Origin: Pseudomonadota bacterium
GTDB taxonomy: Bacteria > Myxococcota_A > UBA796 > SXON01
Length of the DNA: 64,000 bases
Assembly: GCA_030684355.1 (NCBI GenBank)
Contig: JAUXTN010000017.1
Span: forward strand, 1-64,000
Reading direction: 5' to 3'
How positions within the stretch are numbered: the first letter of the stretch is position 1; the number at the start of each line of letters is the position of its first letter. A model generated the notes under the pieces. It was given only the letters and a program-made list of their open reading frames with translations. It searched no databases and was not told the DNA's origin. Shown piece after piece: positions 52,753-61,430 of this stretch. Position numbers and translations under genes: made by a program.

Positions 52753-53973
52753 ATGTCGTCGCCTTCCCGCCTCTCCCCGCGCTACCATCGCATCCGCCCC
52801 TCGGTGATGGCGGAGCTCGCACGCTCCGCGGACGTGTTGGTGCGCGCCGGCCGCCCCGTGCTGAACCTCGCCTCCGGCCACCTCCCCGGCGAGCTCCCCC
52901 GGGAGCTGCGCAAGGTGGCAGCCGAGTCCTGGCGGGACGGCCACTACAGCTACCTGGGCGGCCCGGGGCTCCCCTCGTTGCGTGACGCCGTGGTGGAGTG
53001 GCTCGACATGCGCCACCTCCGCACCGCGGAGGACGTGCTCGTGGCCCCCGGGAGCCGCGCCGCCCTCGCGTCCGTGCTGGCGGTCATCTCCGGCCCCGGC
53101 GACGTCGTGCTCGTCGACGGCGCCGCGTGGCTCATCTTCCACCAGCTCATCGCGGTCTCCGGCGCGACGCCCGTGCCGTGCCGCCCGGGCCCCGGGGCCG
53201 AGGCCCGCGGGATGAAGCTCTGCGCGGCGGACGTGAAGCAGCAGCTCGAGCTCATGCCGGGCACCCGCGCGCTCGTCCTCGCGAACCCGGTCAACTCGAC
53301 CGCGCAGATCTACGACGCCGCCGAGCTCGCCGCGATCGTCGACGTGTGCGCCGCGAGCGGGGTCTACTGCATCGTCGACCGTCTCTACGGGCGGCTCGTC
53401 TACGACGGGCGGTCCTTCCCGTACCTGGGGCACTCCCCCGCCGTCAGGGACTGGTGCGTGCTCATCGACGGCGTCGCGCGCGCCTTCCGCGGCGCGGGCG
53501 GGCTGCGGGTGGGCTGGGCGTGCGGCCCCCGCGACGTGATCGAGGCCGCGGCGACGGCGCAGGAGCACGGATCGGGCCCGCCCGGGCGCGTGGTCCAGCG
53601 GGTGGCCCTCTCCGCGCTGCAATCCCCCTACGACATCGGGCTGCTCGAGGAGATGGAGGCCGCCCGCGACTACCTCCTGGAGCAGGTCGTGCAGCTCCCC
53701 GGGGTGCGCCCGTGGTCCGTCCCGGCGACCATGTACTGCCTGCTCGATCTGCGCGACTGGCTCGGCGCCGTCACGCCCGTCGGCTGGGTCATCGACTCGA
53801 GCGGCGATCTCGCGGACTTCCTCCTCGCCGAGGCGAATGTCCTGCTCACGCCCAGCGATCTCGCCGGCCAGACGGGCCTCGTGCGCGTCAGCTTCTCCCA
53901 GCCGTGGGAGGTGTTGGCCGACGCGATGCATCGCATCGGGGAAACCCTTGGGGCCTTGCGCCGGGTCGGATAG
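52753..53973 (+). CDS. Class I/II aminotransferase-like protein lacking the PLP lysine
   Basis: 406 residues. Fold-type I features are clear: ASGHLPGELPRELR, YSYLGGPGLPSLRDAV, NPVNSTAQIYDAAEL and VDRLYGRLVYDG. At the position of the Schiff-base lysine the sequence is DGVARAFRGAGGLRVGW, so the SK motif reads AR (codon CGC), and no lysine is near. Normal transamination is therefore unlikely unless another lysine substitutes. ATG start. The next gene, purC, begins 27 bp later and has its own upstream ATAG motif, so cotranscription is possible but not required. Confidence 0.8.
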   Translation: MSSPSRLSPRYHRIRPSVMAELARSADVLVRAGRPVLNLASGHLPGELPRELRKVAAESWRDGHYSYLGGPGLPSLRDAVVEWLDMRHLRTAEDVLVAPGSRAALASVLAVISGPGDVVLVDGAAWLIFHQLIAVSGATPVPCRPGPGAEARGMKLCAADVKQQLELMPGTRALVLANPVNSTAQIYDAAELAAIVDVCAASGVYCIVDRLYGRLVYDGRSFPYLGHSPAVRDWCVLIDGVARAFRGAGGLRVGWACGPRDVIEAAATAQEHGSGPPGRVVQRVALSALQSPYDIGLLEEMEAARDYLLEQVVQLPGVRPWSVPATMYCLLDLRDWLGAVTPVGWVIDSSGDLADFLLAEANVLLTPSDLAGQTGLVRVSFSQPWEVLADAMHRIGETLGALRRVG

Positions 53974-54000
53974 AGGGCCCGCCCTACTCGGAAGGCACCC

Positions 54001-54732
54001 GTGACGCTCGCCCCCACCACATTGCTCTACGAAGGCAAGGCCAAGCAGGTCTACGCGACGGCGGACGCCGACTGGGTCGTCATCCGCTTCAAGGACGACG
54101 CCACCGCCTTCAACGGCGTCAAGAAGGCGTCGATCGCGGACAAGGGCGCGATCAACAACAAGATCAGCGCGCACCTCCTCGGCCTCGTGGCCGCGGCCGG
54201 CGTGCCGACCGCGTTCTCGGCCGTGCTCTCCGAGCGCGACCAGCTCTTCCGCCGCGTGGAGATCGTCCCGGTCGAGGTCGTCGTGCGCAACGTGGTGGCG
54301 GGCAGCTTCGCGAAGAAGCTCGGTCGCGCCGAGGGCGAACGCCTCGCGCGGCCCGTCGTCGAGCACTTCTACAAGTCGGACAGCCTCAACGACCCCCAGA
54401 TCAACGAGGACGCCGCGATCGTGCTCGGCTGGGCCTCGGCGTGGGAGCTCGCCTGCATGCGCGAGCGCGCGCTCCAGGTCAACGACGTGCTCCGGGCCTT
54501 CTGGGATGCGCGCGGCATCGATCTCGTCGACTTCAAGCTGGAGTTCGGCCGGGCCGGGGGCGCCATCCTCCTGGCGGACGAGATCACGCCCGACGGGTCC
54601 CGGCTCTGGGAGCGCGGCACCGGCCGCCACCTCGACAAGGACGTGTTCCGTCGTGACCTGGGTGACCTCGGGGACACCTACCGGGAGCTCTACGAGCGCG
54701 TCTTCGGCGAGCCCTACGCCGCGAAGGCGTAG
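54001..54732 (+). CDS. purC: Phosphoribosylaminoimidazole-succinocarboxamide synthase
   Basis: 243 residues, normal PurC length. It joins CAIR and aspartate with ATP to give SAICAR in de novo purine synthesis. [50 protein letters not shown] and [13 protein letters not shown] are all characteristic. GTG start with GGAAGG 5-10 nt upstream; ATAG at 53970 may be part of its promoter. purF lies at 61431 in the same direction but not adjacent. Confidence 0.95.
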   Translation: MTLAPTTLLYEGKAKQVYATADADWVVIRFKDDATAFNGVKKASIADKGAINNKISAHLLGLVAAAGVPTAFSAVLSERDQLFRRVEIVPVEVVVRNVVAGSFAKKLGRAEGERLARPVVEHFYKSDSLNDPQINEDAAIVLGWASAWELACMRERALQVNDVLRAFWDARGIDLVDFKLEFGRAGGAILLADEITPDGSRLWERGTGRHLDKDVFRRDLGDLGDTYRELYERVFGEPYAAKA

Positions 54733-54789
54733 CCTCCAGAACCCGATCCCGCGCGCCCCCGGTGCCTACACTCTCCCGAGGGGGTGAGC

Positions 54790-55182
54790 ATGCGGGCGTG
54801 GCGCTGCATCGCGCTGGCGTGTGTGGCGGTGGGTGCGTGCATGCCGCTCGTGGAAGGGGACGCCGTGCCTCCGAACGAGCAGGGAACGTACGACACGGCC
54901 GTGCGCGGCGATCTCCCCGCTCCGGCGGACGAGGGCGACGCGCCCTACGCGGGGAGCCTCGGACCGCCGAAGCGCATGGTCGTGCCGGTCCTGCCGGGCC
55001 CGACGACCACGACGCGGGAGGGATCGGGCGGGCCGCCGATCCGGGATCCGGAGTCGACGGAGCCGTGGCGGCCCGTGGAGAGCCACTACCTGCAGGGTCC
55101 GAATGCGGACGCGTGGCGCCGATCAGGCGGTCGGCGGGACGGGAGCCCGAGCGACGAGGCGACTCCGCCGCAAGAGGACTGA
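54790..55182 (+). CDS. Small hypothetical lipoprotein
   Basis: 130 residues. A signal with lipobox AVGAC (Cys about 17) is followed by a Pro/Asp/Glu-rich, low-complexity mature part without a recognisable domain. ATG 54790 is preferred to GTG 54784 because GAGGGGG ends 6 nt before it. TACACT occurs near 54768, a -10-like match. It is convergent with rtcR; the stops are 2 bp apart. Confidence 0.65.
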   Translation: MRAWRCIALACVAVGACMPLVEGDAVPPNEQGTYDTAVRGDLPAPADEGDAPYAGSLGPPKRMVVPVLPGPTTTTREGSGGPPIRDPESTEPWRPVESHYLQGPNADAWRRSGGRRDGSPSDEATPPQED

Positions 55183-55184
55183 CC

Positions 55185-56789
55185 CTACGCCGGAGGGCGC
55201 GCGCTCACCCGCTCCCAGTCGAGCTCGAAGCGGGCGAGGTACTTGCGCAGGCGGTCGGCGTCGTTGACCGAGGTGCGCTGCGCGCGTGACGCCGCGAAGA
55301 GCGCGCGCCCGGCGTCGGAGAGGCTCTTGGACGCGCGGCAGACGCGGATCACCTCGGCGAGCTGCACCTGGTCGAAGCGATCGATGGGGGTCTCCCCGAG
55401 GAGCTCGGCCACGGGGTCGCCCTCGGGCACCGCGGCCGCCTTCGGCCGTGCCCCCGCGGACCACGTGGCCTGGAGCCGACCGATCTCCTCGTCGACCGTC
55501 TCGCGATCGATGCGGGCGCCCGGCGCGAGGGTGGTCATGCGCACGACGGCGCCCCCGAGATCCCGGAAGTTGCGGGGCCACGGCGCGGTGGCCGCGAACG
55601 CGAGGAACCGCTCTCGCGCCTCGCGGTTGAACAGCATGCGGCGCCCGGTCGCGCGCCCGACCTGCTCGAGCTCGTGGTCGAGGTTCGGCGGGATGTCCTC
55701 CGGCCGCTCGGCGAGGCCCGGGAGCGCGAACGTCCAGAGGTCGAGGCGCGCGAGGAGGTCCTCCCGGAAGCGCCCCTCGGCGACCGCCCGGCCGAGATCC
55801 CGGTTCGTACCGGCGAGGAGCTGGAAGTCGCTCTCCACCTCGCGATCCGAGCCCACGGGGAGGAAGCGCTTGTCCTCGACGGCGCGCAGCAGCATCGCCT
55901 GCTCGTCGAGGCCGAGCTCGCCGATCTCGTCGAGGAACAGCACGCCGCCGTCGGCCTCGCGCAGGAGCCCCGCGCGGTCGGACACCGCGCCGGTGAACGC
56001 GCCGCGGCGGTGGCCGAACAACGCGGGCATGGCGCCGTCTCCACGCAGCGTCGCGCAGTTCACCTCCACGAAGGCTCCCTTCACGAGGCGCCGCGCGCGC
56101 TTGAGCTCCCACACGCGTCGCGCCAGCCGCGACTTGCCCGCGCCGGTGGGCCCGGTCAGCAGCATCGGGGCCGTGGAGCGCAGCGCGACGAGCTCGATGC
56201 GGTCGATGAGGGCGTTGAACGCCGGGCTGCGGGTCTCGATCCCGCCCTTGAGGAAGGAGGTCGCCTCCTGTCGCTCGGCCTCGAAGCGGCTCGCGAGGCG
56301 GTCGTAGCGCGAGAGCGTCAGGTCGATGACGCCGTAGCGGCCGGCCGGCGTGCCCCCGGGGCCGGTCTGCACGAGCCGCGCGGGCAGGTGACGGGACTCG
56401 ACCAGGAGGAACAGGCAGATCTGCGCGACGTGCGTGCCCGTGGTGATGTGGACGAGGTAGTCCTCGGCGTCGGGGTCGAACGGGTAGGCGCGCGCGAAGT
56501 CGTACAGCGCGGTGTAGACGGCCTCGAAGTCCCACGGGTCCGTGAGGTCGAGCGTGTGGAGGCGCACCTCCGTCTCCGGGCTGACCGTCGCGATGTCGGC
56601 CTTCGTCTGGGACGCGAGCGAGGCCCACGGCGCGGGATGGAGCAGGTCCAGCCGGGTGACGACGAGGTCCTCCTGGCGGCAGAGCCCGACGGTCGGGCGC
56701 CACTTCTGCCACCGCTCGGGGCCCCGGACGCCGCGATCGAGGTTGGTGCCGAGGAGGCCGAGGACGACGGTGGGGCGGGGGGTATCCAT
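55185..56789 (-). CDS. rtcR: Sigma-54-dependent RNA repair regulator RtcR
   Basis: 534 residues. N-terminal CARF-like RtcR domain (about 1-185: TVVLGLLGTNLDRG, HITTGTHVAQICLFLL) followed by an AAA+ activator domain with Walker A LLTGPTGAGKSRLA, the sigma-54 contact loop GAFTGA and Walker B GVLFLDEIGE. A C-terminal helix-turn-helix (QVQLAEVIRVCRASKSLSDAG) ends the protein. RtcR activates rtcBA after sensing RNA damage-related ligands. Divergent from rtcB; a TATAGC hexamer lies 10 nt before its ATG. It shares the 109-bp gap that holds the rtcB sigma-54 promoter. Confidence 0.95.
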   Translation of the reverse strand: MDTPRPTVVLGLLGTNLDRGVRGPERWQKWRPTVGLCRQEDLVVTRLDLLHPAPWASLASQTKADIATVSPETEVRLHTLDLTDPWDFEAVYTALYDFARAYPFDPDAEDYLVHITTGTHVAQICLFLLVESRHLPARLVQTGPGGTPAGRYGVIDLTLSRYDRLASRFEAERQEATSFLKGGIETRSPAFNALIDRIELVALRSTAPMLLTGPTGAGKSRLARRVWELKRARRLVKGAFVEVNCATLRGDGAMPALFGHRRGAFTGAVSDRAGLLREADGGVLFLDEIGELGLDEQAMLLRAVEDKRFLPVGSDREVESDFQLLAGTNRDLGRAVAEGRFREDLLARLDLWTFALPGLAERPEDIPPNLDHELEQVGRATGRRMLFNREARERFLAFAATAPWPRNFRDLGGAVVRMTTLAPGARIDRETVDEEIGRLQATWSAGARPKAAAVPEGDPVAELLGETPIDRFDQVQLAEVIRVCRASKSLSDAGRALFAASRAQRTSVNDADRLRKYLARFELDWERVSARPPA

Positions 56790-56859
56790 CTGGAGCGGGG
56801 CTATATCTCACCGTATAAGTCTGACGCCCGGCGATCCCGCAAGTGCCTGATTTCTCGAT

Positions 56860-56875
56860 TGGCACGCCCCGTGCG
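56860..56875 (+). promoter_or_regulatory. Predicted sigma-54 promoter of rtcBA
   Basis: TGGCACGCCCCGTGCG has GG at 56861-56862, ten bases, and GC at 56873-56874. It is 23 bp before the rtcB ATG, and the divergent gene encodes the cognate activator RtcR. An AGGAGG Shine-Dalgarno (56888-56893) follows. Confidence 0.85.
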
Positions 56876-56898
56876 AATAGGGCACTCAGGAGGCCACC

Positions 56899-58122
56899 AT
56901 GGCAAACTACGAGACCTTCGACATCCCCGGCGGCAAGCACGTCAAGGCGTGGATCCGCGGGGTTCCCTTCGACGAGAAGGCCCGCGTCCAGCTCACCAAC
57001 CTCGCGCAGCTCCCCTTCGTCCACTCGCACGTGGCCGTCATGCCCGACGTGCACGTCGGCATCGGGGCGACGGTCGGGAGCGTCATCGCCACGCGCGGCG
57101 CCATCGTGCCCGCCGCGGTCGGCGTCGACATCGGCTGCGGCATGGTCGCGGCGCGCACGGACCTCCGCGCCGAGGACCTCCCCGACCACCTGCTCGGCGT
57201 CCGCACCGCGATCGAGGCGGCGATCCCCCACGGCCGGTCCGACTTCGGGGGCCGCGCCGACAAGGGCGGCTGGGCCGGGGGCCTCCCGGCCGACGTCGCG
57301 GCGGCGTGGAAGGGCCTCGCGGAGCGCCACACCGTCATCACGGACAAGCACCCCAAGGTGAAGCACCCGCGCCCGGCCGGGCAGCTCGGCACGCTCGGCA
57401 CGGGCAACCACTTCATCGAGCTCTGCCTCGACGAGAACGGCGACGTCTGGATCATGCTGCACTCCGGCAGCCGCGGGCAGGGCAACGCCATCGGCACCTA
57501 CTTCATCGAGCTGGCGCGCCAGGAGATGAAGCGCTGGTTCGTGAACCTCCCGGATCGCGACCTCGCCTATCTCTCCGAGGGGTCGACGTACTTCGCCGAC
57601 TACCTCGAGGCGGTCGGGTGGGCGCAGGAGTACGCGCGGACCAACCGCGACGTGATGCTCGCGCGCACGGTCGCGGCGGTGGCCACGGCGCTCGGGCGGC
57701 CCGTGAACGCGACGATGGAGGCGGTGAACTGCCACCACAACTACGTGGCGCGCGAGCAGCACTACGGCACGAACCTGCTCGTCACCCGCAAGGGCGCCGT
57801 GCGGGCCGGCGAGGGTGAGCTCGGCATCATCCCAGGCTCGATGGGGGCGAAGTCCTTCATCGTGCGCGGCAAGGGCAACCCGGAGAGCTTCTGCTCGTGC
57901 AGCCACGGCGCGGGCCGGACGCTGTCGAGGACGGAGGCGAAGAAGCGCTACACGGTCGAGGACCAGGTGCGTGCCACCGCGGGCGTCGAGTGCCGCAAGG
58001 ACGCCGACGTCATCGACGAGATCCCCATGGCGTACAAGGACATCGACGCCGTCATGGCCGCGCAGGCGGACCTCGTCGACATCGTCCACACGCTCCGCCA
58101 GGTCGTTTGCGTGAAGGGGTAG
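56899..58122 (+). CDS. rtcB: RNA-splicing ligase RtcB
   Basis: 407 residues, the bacterial RtcB size. It joins RNA 3'-phosphate or 2',3'-cyclic phosphate ends to 5'-OH ends using GTP and Mn2+. Metal and guanylate sites are visible: MPDVHVGIGATVGSV, GVDIGCGM, GTLGTGNHFIE, NCHHNYVARE and the guanylated histidine His336 in CSCSHGAGR. ATG with a strong Shine-Dalgarno. The next gene, rtcA, starts 3 bp after the stop. Confidence 0.96.
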   Translation: MANYETFDIPGGKHVKAWIRGVPFDEKARVQLTNLAQLPFVHSHVAVMPDVHVGIGATVGSVIATRGAIVPAAVGVDIGCGMVAARTDLRAEDLPDHLLGVRTAIEAAIPHGRSDFGGRADKGGWAGGLPADVAAAWKGLAERHTVITDKHPKVKHPRPAGQLGTLGTGNHFIELCLDENGDVWIMLHSGSRGQGNAIGTYFIELARQEMKRWFVNLPDRDLAYLSEGSTYFADYLEAVGWAQEYARTNRDVMLARTVAAVATALGRPVNATMEAVNCHHNYVAREQHYGTNLLVTRKGAVRAGEGELGIIPGSMGAKSFIVRGKGNPESFCSCSHGAGRTLSRTEAKKRYTVEDQVRATAGVECRKDADVIDEIPMAYKDIDAVMAAQADLVDIVHTLRQVVCVKG

Positions 58123-58125
58123 GCA

Positions 58126-59169
58126 ATGCTGAACATCGACGGTTCCTACGGCGAAGGCGGCGGGCAGGTGCTCCGCTCCGCGCTCGGCCTCTCCCTCGCC
58201 ACGGGGACCCCCTTCCAGATCGAGAACATCCGCGCGGGCCGGGCCCGCCCGGGGCTCCTGCGCCAGCACCTCGCCGCGGTCCGCACCGCGGCGGCGGTCG
58301 GTCGCGCCGAGGTCTCGGGCGACAGCCTCGGCTCGCGCGCCCTGTCCTTCGCGCCCCGGGCGCTCGTCGCCGGCGAGCACCACGCGGCCATCGGGAGCGC
58401 GGGCAGCGCGATGCTCGTCGTGCAGGCCGTGCTCCCGGCGCTGCTCGTCGCGGACGCGCCGACGCGGCTCGTCGTCGAGGGGGGCACCCACAACCCCTCG
58501 GCGCCGCCGTTCGACTTCATCGCGTCGACGTTCGGCCCGCTCCTCGCCCGCATGGGGGCGCGCGTGCGGGTCACCCTCGAGCGGCCGGGCTTCTACCCGG
58601 CCGGCGGCGGGCGCGTCGTGGTGGAGGTGGAGCCGGCGCCGCTGGGGCCGCTCGTGCTCGTGGAGCGCGGTGCCGTGCGCTCGATCCGCGCGCGGGCCGT
58701 GGTCTCGGGGCTCTCGACGCGGATCGCCCACCGGGAGCTCCACGTCCTGCGCGAGCGCTTCGGGCTCGCTCGCGATGCGCTGGTGTGCGAGGAGATCGAG
58801 GACCCCGTCGGGCCCGGGAACGTCGTCCACGTCGAGGTCGTGTGCGAGCACGTCACCGAGACGTTCACGGCGTTCGGCGAGAAGCGGGTGCGCGCCGAGG
58901 AGGTGGCCACGGCGGTGGCGGACGAGGCCCAGGCCTGGATCGACCGCGACGTGCCCGTGGGCGAGCACCTCGCGGATCAGCTCCTGCTGCCTCTCGCGCT
59001 CGCGGCCCGCGCGGGCGCCCGGGGAGCAGGCCCGCGGGACGGCGGGCGCTTCCGCACCGGCCCCGTCACGCTCCACACCACGACGAACGCCGAGGTCATC
59101 GCGCGGTTCCTCGACGTGCGGTTCACGTTCGAGCCGAGCGGGGAGGGGACCCTCGTGAGCTGCGCGTAG
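58126..59169 (+). CDS. rtcA: RNA 3'-terminal phosphate cyclase RtcA
   Basis: 347 residues. It converts RNA 3'-phosphates to 2',3'-cyclic phosphates with ATP. The RtcA N-terminus DGSYGEGGGQVLRSALGLS, the motif PGFYPAGGGRV and the catalytic histidine His317 in LHTTTNAEV are present. ATG start 3 nt after rtcB, so both are made from the sigma-54 promoter. The stop codon lies back-to-back with that of the convergent hydrolase gene inside a palindrome. Confidence 0.95.
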   Translation: MLNIDGSYGEGGGQVLRSALGLSLATGTPFQIENIRAGRARPGLLRQHLAAVRTAAAVGRAEVSGDSLGSRALSFAPRALVAGEHHAAIGSAGSAMLVVQAVLPALLVADAPTRLVVEGGTHNPSAPPFDFIASTFGPLLARMGARVRVTLERPGFYPAGGGRVVVEVEPAPLGPLVLVERGAVRSIRARAVVSGLSTRIAHRELHVLRERFGLARDALVCEEIEDPVGPGNVVHVEVVCEHVTETFTAFGEKRVRAEEVATAVADEAQAWIDRDVPVGEHLADQLLLPLALAARAGARGAGPRDGGRFRTGPVTLHTTTNAEVIARFLDVRFTFEPSGEGTLVSCA

Positions 59170-59175
59170 CTACGC
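59164..59175. terminator. Palindrome carrying both convergent stop codons
   Basis: GCGTAGCTACGC is a perfect 12-bp palindrome holding the TAG of rtcA on one strand and the TAG of the hydrolase on the other. A weak bidirectional stop signal is possible. Confidence 0.35.
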
Positions 59176-59967
59176 CTGCTCGGTCAGCCACGCGTCGAGC
59201 ACGGTCCAGAACCGCCGGGCCTCCTCGACCGGCGCCATGTGGCCAGCCCCCTCGAACACCTCGAGGCGGGCGTCGGGGAGCGACTCGGCGAGGACCCGGC
59301 ACACGGAGCGGGCGGCGCTCGGCGAGCGGGTGCCGGCCATCACGAGGGTGGGCGTCGCGATGCGCCAGTCCTCGGCGGCGAGCTTCAGCTCCATCAACGA
59401 GCGCACCTCGAGGAACGCCTTGCGCCCCACGGCGAGGAGCGCGGCCTGCCGCGTCGGGTGGAGCCGCGCCCAGGCGCCGTCGCCGCCCCAGTAGTCGATG
59501 AACTTCTCGACCCAGGCGAGGTCTCCGCCGGTCCGGGCGTCGAGCAGCGTGCCGTCGTCCACCCGCGCGAGGTCGGCCTCGGCGTCGGGGTCCCGCCCGA
59601 CGAGGACGTGGAAGGCCACCGGCTCGTAGACGGCGAGGGAGCGGACGTGCGCGGGGAGGTCCATCGCCGCGCGCATCGCGAGGACGCCCCCGTACGAGTG
59701 GCCCACGAGGTGGACGGGGGTGCCCGCGCTCTCGATGACCGCGCGCACGATCGCGAGGTCCGCGGCGAGGTCGAAGCGGTCGGGGTCCGGCCAGGGGGCC
59801 GACTTCCCGTAGCCGAGGAGGTCCGGCGCCAACACGCGGTGCCGCTCCGCGAGCCGGGGCACGATCGGCCCCCATTGCTGGGCGCTGAGCCCCGACGAGT
59901 GCACCAGGACGACCGGCGGGCCCTCGCCGCGGTCCACGAGGCCGATCTCACGGTCGTCTACACGCAT
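59170..59967 (-). CDS. Alpha/beta hydrolase
   Basis: 265 residues, soluble (no signal). VVLVHSSGLSAQQWG, the nucleophile motif GHSYGG, and GAGHMAPVEEARRFW with the catalytic His are clear. The family is broad; substrate unknown. The gene is the last of a three-gene minus-strand run (lipoprotein 61226, small protein 60408, hydrolase), with a 3-bp gap to the middle gene. ATG start. Confidence 0.88.
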   Translation of the reverse strand: MRVDDREIGLVDRGEGPPVVLVHSSGLSAQQWGPIVPRLAERHRVLAPDLLGYGKSAPWPDPDRFDLAADLAIVRAVIESAGTPVHLVGHSYGGVLAMRAAMDLPAHVRSLAVYEPVAFHVLVGRDPDAEADLARVDDGTLLDARTGGDLAWVEKFIDYWGGDGAWARLHPTRQAALLAVGRKAFLEVRSLMELKLAAEDWRIATPTLVMAGTRSPSAARSVCRVLAESLPDARLEVFEGAGHMAPVEEARRFWTVLDAWLTEQA

Positions 59968-59970
59968 CGT

Positions 59971-60408
59971 TCAGTCCGCGCTGCCGACATACCGCACCTC
60001 GACGCGCGCGCCGCGGGCGTCCGAGCGGTCCGAGCGCACGGTCCCCCACGGGAAGGTGTAGCGGAGCGGCCCCGGCTGGGGCGGCGGCGCGTACATCAGC
60101 TCGTGCACGCTGCTCGCGAACCACTCGCGCACGAGGGCGTCCTGGTAGTCCTTGCGGGCCGTCTCCCACGCGATCGGCCCCTCGAGGCCCTCCGCCGGCC
60201 GCCGCACGGCGTAGCAGAGCTCCAACCACGCGAGTTGGCTCCCGGTCCAACACCCGGTCACGACCAGCGAGCGGTCCCGGGTGTCGCTCGCCTCGCGCAC
60301 CCACACGCCGCCGCCGCTCCCGCGCCACGCCGAACCCGACGGAAGCGGCGTGCCGGGGCCGATCTCCTCGTCGGAGAGCCGCAGGACGCCAGTCTCCCGG
60401 ACGATCAC
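59971..60408 (-). CDS. Hypothetical protein in the hydrolase operon
   Basis: 145 residues, not recognised. Beta-rich with many Trp, Gly and Arg residues (SGSAWRGSGGGVWVREASD, GCWTGSQLAWLELCYAVRR) and a C-terminal helix-strand segment ending in RVEVRYVGSAD. It has no signal peptide. The GTG start overlaps the preceding lipoprotein stop as GTGA, so translation is coupled. Its middle position between a lipoprotein with a propeller-like domain and a hydrolase suggests a joint role, otherwise unknown. Confidence 0.65.
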   Translation of the reverse strand: MIVRETGVLRLSDEEIGPGTPLPSGSAWRGSGGGVWVREASDTRDRSLVVTGCWTGSQLAWLELCYAVRRPAEGLEGPIAWETARKDYQDALVREWFASSVHELMYAPPPQPGPLRYTFPWGTVRSDRSDARGARVEVRYVGSAD

Positions 60409-61226
60409 CACAACACGGGATTGGTGGTCGCGCCCCACCAGGTGCCGGAGAGGGTGTCGTTCGTCGAGGGGCGCCCGTTGGACTCGTCCATCACGATCAC
60501 GCGCCCGCCGGACGTGAACCCGATGAGCTCGCCGTAGGCGTACCCGAGGCCGTAGATGCCGGTGACGCCGATCGTGCCGCGGCGTCGGGTCACGCCGGTG
60601 TTGGGATCGACCTGCACGAGCGAATCGCCGCCGGTCACGGTCCAATACAACATCCCGTCGGGGAGCCCGACGATGTCGCCCGAGGTGTTGTACTCGCCCG
60701 AGGGGACCAGCGGGGTGAGCGCGCCCGTGCGCGTGTCGACGAAGGAGACGGCGTTGCCGGCGCCGACGAGGCGCCCGTCGGAGACGAAGGTGAGGCCGGT
60801 CATCTCGTCGTCGAGGGACGCCACGTAGGTGCACTCGGCGGTCGTGGGGTTCACGCGGTAGAGCGCGGTGTAGCTGCCGCCGTACATGATGCCGTTCAGG
60901 TCGATGGCGATGTCCGTCATGCCGCCGTCGATCGAGCGCGAGCCCTCCCGGAACTCACCGATGCGGGTCGCGCTGCCGGTGGCGGGGTCGTAGCTGAACA
61001 GGGTCGACGACGTGTTGATGTAGACCGCCTCCGTCGCGACCTCCCCGGTGTCGGGGACCACGACGATCCCGGTGTCGCCGGTGTCCGCCGTGTCGGGAGG
61101 CGTCCCCGTGTCCACGACGGGGTCGCCTGTCTCCTCGGGGTCCGCGGCCTCGGGATCCTCGGCCTTGGACGAGAGGTCGTAGTCCGAGCACGCGGTGAGA
61201 AATCCTGTGACGAGGAAGATACGCAT
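60405..61226 (-). CDS. Lipoprotein with beta-propeller-like repeats
   Basis: 273 residues. Lipobox GFLTAC (Cys about 13), then an Asp/Thr/Gly/Pro linker (DTGTPPDTADTGDTG), then repeated blade-like units: TLFSYDPATGSATRIGEF, ALYRVNPTTAECTYVASL, AVSFVDTRTGALTPLV and LVQVDPNTGVTRRRGTIG. These are typical of WD/SMP-30-like propellers on the cell surface. First gene of the operon with 59971 and 59170. ATG start; no clear Shine-Dalgarno. Confidence 0.82.
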   Translation of the reverse strand: MRIFLVTGFLTACSDYDLSSKAEDPEAADPEETGDPVVDTGTPPDTADTGDTGIVVVPDTGEVATEAVYINTSSTLFSYDPATGSATRIGEFREGSRSIDGGMTDIAIDLNGIMYGGSYTALYRVNPTTAECTYVASLDDEMTGLTFVSDGRLVGAGNAVSFVDTRTGALTPLVPSGEYNTSGDIVGLPDGMLYWTVTGGDSLVQVDPNTGVTRRRGTIGVTGIYGLGYAYGELIGFTSGGRVIVMDESNGRPSTNDTLSGTWWGATTNPVLW

Positions 61227-61315
61227 GGTGGGATCCGGGTGGGCGGGCGCGCGTTAGAAGCGACGGCCCTGGAGGGGGCGATGCGAGCACGTGTATACGT
61301 CACCCGCGCGTCCCT

Positions 61316-61345
61316 CGTCCACGATTCGGGCGTCCACGATTCGGC
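61316..61345. repeat. Tandem 15-bp repeat upstream of purF
   Basis: CGTCCACGATTCGGG (61316-61330) is followed directly by a copy differing at the last base (61331-61345). It sits between a TATACG element near 61293 and the purF start, where a regulator of purine genes could bind. Confidence 0.5.
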
Positions 61346-61430
61346 GGGTCGTGTGGCGGGCCTTTGCCGGGCGGCGGCGTGAGCGCACCGGGCGCTCGCC
61401 GGGCCAGGCATCTCGCCGAGGAGGAGTAGC

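Noticed and set aside
55123..59076. 1317-codon minus-strand open frame over rtcB and rtcA
   Set aside because: It is antisense to two well-supported enzymes and changes character at each gene boundary. The RtcR gene occupies another frame.
61350..61370. GTGGCGGGCCTTTGCCG before purF as a sigma-54 site
   Set aside because: The spacing between GG and GC is nine bases and purine genes are not usual sigma-54 targets.
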